NCBI RefSeq assembly: GCF_004027225.2
Contig: NC_046358.1
Location: 67,351,028 to 67,415,027, forward strand
DNA from: Strigops habroptila
Taxonomy: Eukaryota > Chordata > Aves > Psittaciformes > Psittacidae
DNA: 64,000 nt
Direction: 5' to 3'
Shown: positions 59,000 to 64,000 of the stretch, piece after piece
How the letters are laid out: every line of letters begins with the position of its first letter
Position numbering within the stretch: the stretch's first letter is position 1
The notes under the pieces: model-generated
The model's input: only the letters and a program-made list of their open reading frames with translations
The model's database searches: none
What the model was told of the DNA's origin: nothing
Translations under genes and position numbers: made by a program

Positions 59000-60043
59000 C
59001 CACATGGTTCTAGAGCCTCAGGCTCTGCTCAGTCCTAGATTACTGCCAACTATATTGTCCCACTGCAGATCAGTGGTTTTGAAGTACAGGAAGAGCAAAG
59101 AGTTCTTAGCCATTGTTGTGCTGTTGGGATATCTGCTTGCCAGAAACAACACTTAAACTCATAGGCAGCTGTCACAAATTAGAGTACTATATGGCCGGCT
59201 CTGATTTATATTGAGACAATTGGCTAGTTTGAAGCTCAGTGGAATACATATATAGTCAATACTACACTGACTACCTCTGGAGTCTTAAAATATTCAGATG
59301 CTGGCATTTCTGCAAGAAGCATTAATGTAGATAGACCGAGAAGAAAATAAATAGTGTGGATTAAATATTCTGCATATCAGCATTGAAATACATTCAGAGG
59401 CAGGAATAAAGGCCTATTAAAATAATTAAAAAAATTAAAATTAATTAGATTTTTTCTTTTATTGAACTATTTCTTTATATTGCGTCTTATTTTCTATAAT
59501 TTTAGCATAAACAATTATAAAACTATTCATTAAAGAAGAAAGTGTTTTCACTCTTCTTTCCTTCTCCTCCTTCATCTCTGCTTTCCCATTTTCTGAAGTT
59601 TTAGCAGCATAAACTTTCTTCCTGTATCATTTCCCAACTAAATACCCAGTAAGAGAGCAGAATGAATAATTCAGCTGGTTTAATTTTAGAGAACTGTGAT
59701 AAAAGCTTGTGCTTCTGCTAGTGATATAGTCTCTGTATATAAAGACATAAGTCAATTCCCAAGGCTGTCAACACTTTTCCTGAGTGTTAAATTCTTTTTT
59801 AGAGCACTGTTAGATTATGAAATACTCATTTAAAAAGGAAATATGCTTCCTGTGTTTTGGATAATTATTGTAACTGTCTACTTCACATTGACTAGTGTGA
59901 ATAAATGTGACTATAAGAAATTGATAGGGGCTGAAGTTTCAGGAGAGGGTTTTGTTGTTCATGAGTAAGTAAGTAGTTTATCTAGTATTGTCATCTGCAA
60001 TGTGAGGCTACAAAAGCAGTACCAATGTCAAATTACAAACCTA
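59000..60043. other. Unassigned AT-rich DNA
   Basis: No gene or known repeat recognised. Confidence 0.5.
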
Positions 60044-60147
60044 ACTTGGATGAGCCTTTGAGCAAGCTGGTCTAGTGGAAGGTACGGCAAGGGGGTTGGA
60101 ACTGGAGCTTTAAGATCACTTCCAAACCTAACCATTCTATAATTGTA
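60044..60147 (+). repeat. CR1 LINE 3' tail fragment
   Basis: Sense CR1 3' end: 'gagcaagctggtctagtgga', 'gggggttggaactggagctt' and a degraded tail 'ccattctataattgtaatta', with internal deletions. Confidence 0.85.
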
Positions 60148-60938
60148 ATTATAACTTTGTGACTGTTATTTCTTCTTCCATCATAGAAGGAACAATTGTT
60201 CAACTTGAGGGGAACAAGAAGGAGTGATAAAGGACTAGGGTTTTAAAACAAATGTAGTTCATAGATATGGAAGACCTGCTTATAAGGATCTAAGCTAGGC
60301 ATTACCCACTCAGAGTCAGTTCTGGACCTCTTCATACCTCACACTCAGCAAAAAAAATCAGGAGCTATTTTCAGACACTGAAGAGATTCAGCTAAATTCA
60401 GTCAAAGTTTACAGTGACAGCCAGAGCAACAAGCACATCCCCTGGAGGTCTGGCTGATGAGATGCAGATTAACCAGCTGAGGGTGCAGCTGGTGGTCCTG
60501 GGAAGGCAGCTCTGCAGGAACCTCCACCAGGGCTGACCCTCCTTCCCTGCGAGCTGCTTTATGCAGAGGTCCTCACCTTGCCCTTTCCCTTGCCCTCGCT
60601 GACACAGACCCTGACATAGATCTGCAGACAAGTGCTTATTATGTAAAGAAGGAAAAGAAGAATATTTTGTCATGAGAAAAGATTTTTCTGAAACAAAAGT
60701 TCAGTCTTTCAAAAAAGGTATTACAGAAAACAGAGCAAATGAAGAGCATATTCATCTAATCCAAGCCTAGAGACAGTTCAGAGAACAAGTTTAGGCACTG
60801 AACTCATAATTCTGAACCACAAGGCAGCACAACTATCTGTCTTATTACTTCCATGTCTCTCTCTCTGCTCTTGAGCTGATCACTCTAGTGAAAATTAATC
60901 ATCAACTTGGTACAAGGTAAATTAATATCTTTCAGGCA
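60148..60938. other. Unassigned DNA with a GC-rich island at 60405-60625
   Basis: Mostly AT-rich, but about 220 bp in the middle are clearly GC-rich. On the plus strand they contain a short stretch that could encode a helical peptide (DEMQINQLRVQLVVLGRQL) before a stop at about 60534. It could be a fragment of an exon, a pseudogene or an unrecognised repeat; I found no splice-site or homology support. Confidence 0.3.
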
Positions 60939-61158
60939 GGGATATCTTTCACTACATCAGGTTGTTCGAAACACCATCTAATCTGACTTTGAACACTTCC
61001 AATGATGGAATATCCACAACTTCTCTGAACAACCTGTTCCAGTGTCTCACCATCCTCATGGTAAAGGATAACTTCATTAATGTTCCTATTTGGTAGACTT
61101 AGCATCTTAAAATTCTTCCTTATCTCAAATCTAAATTTACCCTTTTTCAGTTTAATCT
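60939..61158 (-). repeat. Older CR1 LINE fragment with the same unusual insert
   Basis: Antisense CR1 ('gactttgaacacttccaatg', 'aacaacctgttccagtgtct', 'catggtaaa'). At 61065-61109 it has a roughly 45-bp block (ggataacttcattaatgttc...cttagcatctt) like that at 57214-57256, after which normal CR1 resumes (aattcttccttatctcaaat). Confidence 0.88.
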
Positions 61159-61834
61159 AAATTGATTTAAATTAATTTAACGTATCTGAAGAAGTTGCTG
61201 CAGCCATCCTAGAAAGGGCACTTTGGAACACAAGTGACAATGACACTGAAAGATACTGAAAATAATGCAATTAGCTTTTCTGTAGCACCAAGAAACAAGC
61301 AAACCTTACAGAATATTTATCAGATGAAAAGCTATCAGAAACAGCAGGACAGTCTCACTCCACAGCCTTCTCAGGCTGTTTTTCCAGTTCCTTAAGCTTT
61401 TTGATATAGATGTTTATTTATTTCTTTGGAATTTTTTCTGCCAGCCCAACTCTAGTTTCAAAATGAAGTTTGAAGGACTTTGGCATTTATTTTTTGTTCT
61501 CCTAAATACAAACATGCAAATCCTTTACCCTCGTTTTTCCATTAACGTATGAATGTTTATACAGTACTGAAAACAGAGGCAAGAAATTCATGCAAGCCTC
61601 CAGCAGTATTTAGAACTTACGTAGCTGTAGAACTTCTTCCTCTTCTATTTCTGAATATCATGGCATATATCTATAAGAATACAGGGACTCATGACCTCCT
61701 TAAATTGGAAATTTAAAAGTCACTATATTGAAATTTTCATAGAATCACTGAGGGATATATGAGAAATATGAGAAAATGAGAAAACACACCAGAAAAGGTG
61801 AAACAAACTCCTTTAACTAGTTGCCTAAAAAAAA
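61159..61834. other. Unassigned AT-rich DNA
   Basis: No gene or known repeat recognised. Confidence 0.5.
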
Positions 61835-62020
61835 TATCACAGAATAGTTTGGGTTGGAAGGAACCTTAAAGCTCATCCAGTTAAAACCCCCTGCCATGGG
61901 CAGAGACACCTTCCACTAGACCAGGTTGCTCCAAGCCCCATCCAACCTGGCCTTGAACACTGCCAGGAATGGGGCAGCCACAGCTTCTCTGGGCAACTTG
62001 TGCCAGTGCCTCACCACCTT
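61835..62020 (-). repeat. CR1 LINE 3' fragment
   Basis: Antisense CR1: 'tcacagaatagtttgggttg', 'ctagaccaggttgctccaag', 'ggcagccacagcttctctgg' and 'gccagtgcctcaccacct', then an abrupt end. Confidence 0.94.
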
Positions 62021-64000
62021 CTATTTAATCAAATAGAGGTTGCTGTATAGAGAAAAATTTACTTTTTTTTTTTTCTCCCCCAGAGTTTCCGCTATAGCAA
62101 TGAAATCTCACTGCTAATTGCTGACCTTTATCTATGTCTTTTCTGTGTGAAATAATTCATCAATATCACAGTTACATTTAGGGATTGAATTTGTACCACT
62201 AAATTCAATAATAATTTTTGCCATTGGCTTTACATGATAGGCTTTTTTACTGATCAGTTTTTTTCCCCATTGACTTTACATGATAGGCATTTTCTCAGAA
62301 GTGAAAGGAGAAACAACTCCTACAAGTACTGGGAGCAGTCACTGCTTACACACGGTCTGCTTATGTGGAAGACCATGGGGCGGATACTTAGAGAATGAGG
62401 TATAAATATAACACAAATTATATAAATAATAGTAATAATAGGGTTTTCTTAGAAAAGTAATGAGCTCTAATTGTATTATTGTTAAGATGTAGAAGTACCA
62501 GAGTATGACAGATAGATTTGCTGGCATAATTTGCCAAAAGCAATAGAAAGAACGTTCAGAAAATAGTTTGTCCTTTAAAAAAAAATTTGAATAATTGAGC
62601 AGTTTCACAGCCATAATGAAAGTGATTTCTAAAGCTTCTGAGCTATTGTTATATAACAACCGAGAAGGTTAAAACATCATAGAATGATTCATGTAATTGC
62701 TAATATTCAACTGAGCTATTTAAGAACAGAAATGCCACGTGAGAAAGGAAAAATAGCTATATATTATGCATTGTTCTCCCCCTTGCACATGTACACATTT
62801 CACTTGCCTCAGTTTCTACACAGCTACTATTTGTAAAAACTATACATGGGAGAGAACTCGCACTTATTAATGCAAAAAAGATCATTTTGTGTTTCATTTA
62901 ACTGCCCAATATTTCAGCCACACTGTAGCTATGATGGGTAATTTTAATGAAAGATGAGATAGGGATTTCTCACTGATTCAGGTTTCACCAGTGCAAAGGT
63001 CAGTTCCTCAGAGTAGCAGTACAGGGACATTAATCATCCTTCATACTGAATAGTGGCTTTATTCTCATACGAGAGCCTGCAGTTCTGTGGACTTTGCAAC
63101 TTGGGGGCTAGCAGAAAGTCAAAAGCCAAAGCAGCTGGCTCAATCCCAATGCTTCATGTATTAATAAATTTCCCAAAAGACAGCAAGATGAAAAACAAAG
63201 GGAAAAAAGTTCACACAATGGGAGTTCTTATCATCGAAATTCAAGTGCTACAAACACATCAGCTTTTCTCTATGAAAGAGAGAAATTAGAGCTGAACAAC
63301 TTCTCATTAACTAATAATAGTGTTGCTATTGTTATGGGTATCTAAGAATCATAAGAGAGAAAGATTTATTAAATGTTAAAAGTTTTATTAATTTTGCCTC
63401 TCTTAAATAGTCTTTCAAGTTGTTTTCCCAAATTCTCTTCTTCATAGTAGAATATTCTGCTTTCCTATTCCTTTCCTAAGCTGTTCTCAAGAACATTTAT
63501 ATGTGGGTGATAATGTATTTTCAAATTAAGTCTAATGTGAATAATCAGGAAGACAAAGTGCCTCTGTTAGAAGAAGGTGCATATCTGCTTTGCCATGCCA
63601 AAAAATGCATGATCATCGGAACAACTGGCAGTAGCAAAACCAGGTTCTGTGTTCTCTTAAACATAGTAATTACAATCAACAGCCAGAATCTGCTCAGAAG
63701 GAATGTAGAAAAATTTCTCTTTCTACTTTCCTTATCATTTCTGTAGCATTACAATGTACATTTTCGGCTTGTCTCCCATTGCAGAATTTCTCAGTGTGAT
63801 CAAAAGCCTGGACAACTGTACTCCTACTATTTCCTCCTAGTAGGAAATCCAGGAGAGGATTTTAGCTGGTAACTAATGCAGAAAGAACCTCTAATGTATA
63901 TTTACAGACTCTACTACTCCCCAGTCCCCAATTTCACAAATTCCCCCAAAAGGCTTTACAGCTCTAGAATACATTTTTCTTTGTAATTAATCTTTATAAA
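62021..64000. other. Unassigned AT-rich DNA
   Basis: No gene recognised. A 22-bp direct repeat with one mismatch (cattggctttacatgatagg type) lies at 62221-62242 and 62267-62288. Confidence 0.5.

Noticed and set aside
63501..63746. Frame containing GTTGSSKT, resembling a P-loop
   Set aside because: The spacing and the missing glycine before the lysine do not fit Walker A, and no other NTPase motif follows.
1..64000. CRISPR arrays, bacterial operons, ribosome-binding sites
   Set aside because: The window is vertebrate nuclear DNA; no spaced direct-repeat array and no bacterial gene organisation is present.

Overview
This is vertebrate nuclear DNA, almost certainly from a bird. The window is AT-rich and carries no open host gene. 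It is studded with copies of CR1, the dominant avian LINE, recognisable from the 3' tail (ATTCTATG-type octamers after a conserved 'ggaccttaa...ttccaac' block) and, in two copies, from pieces of the CR1 reverse transcriptase reading frame. The rest is avian-type LTR retroelements, simple repeats and unassigned single-copy-looking DNA. No host protein-coding exon, tRNA, rRNA or snRNA gene could be supported, so the window is probably intergenic or deep intronic. Layout: 1-8.5 kb has scattered CR1 fragments in otherwise featureless DNA. At 8.53-9.09 kb lies a solo LTR of family A (plus strand, perfect 5-bp target duplication). 9.1-18.8 kb has no recognisable element except a GC-richer block at 12.4-13.1 kb. 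18.84-19.36 kb holds a probable solo LTR of a different family. 20.60-21.16 kb is a second family-A solo LTR (minus strand, 5-bp duplication). 22.9-24.4 kb has CR1 pieces. 25.58-26.18 kb holds a nearly perfect inverted duplication whose second copy is flanked by a 15-bp direct repeat. 26.2-31.1 kb is featureless. 31.1-34.4 kb is a composite repeat cluster: two opposed CR1s, GC-rich tandem units, and GGGAT/GGAAT pentamer arrays. 34.45-41.66 kb is a complete, degraded family-A provirus inserted into a CR1. 41.7-43.7 kb has CR1 pieces; 43.7-52.5 kb is CR1-free; 52.5-62.0 kb has many CR1 copies, including a 600-bp inverted pair, and a remnant of a third LTR type; 62-64 kb is featureless. The provirus is the centre of interest. 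Its order is 5' LTR, primer-binding site, a leader of about 850 nt, gag, pro-pol and 3' LTR, with no env. Gag and pol share one reading frame, separated by a single TAG that is followed by a GC-rich hairpin. Pol is free of frameshifts but has five internal stops, a lysine in place of the integrase catalytic glutamate, and a serine in the protease DTG motif, so the copy is dead. Most striking, the leader contains about 60 nt that align end to end with the 5' half of 5S ribosomal RNA. This lies inside an open frame that encodes a hydrophobic segment and an arginine-rich patch and overlaps gag. The two LTRs differ at about 36 of 566 positions by hand count, so the insertion is old but not ancient. 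All family and homology calls were made by eye and need a search to confirm.
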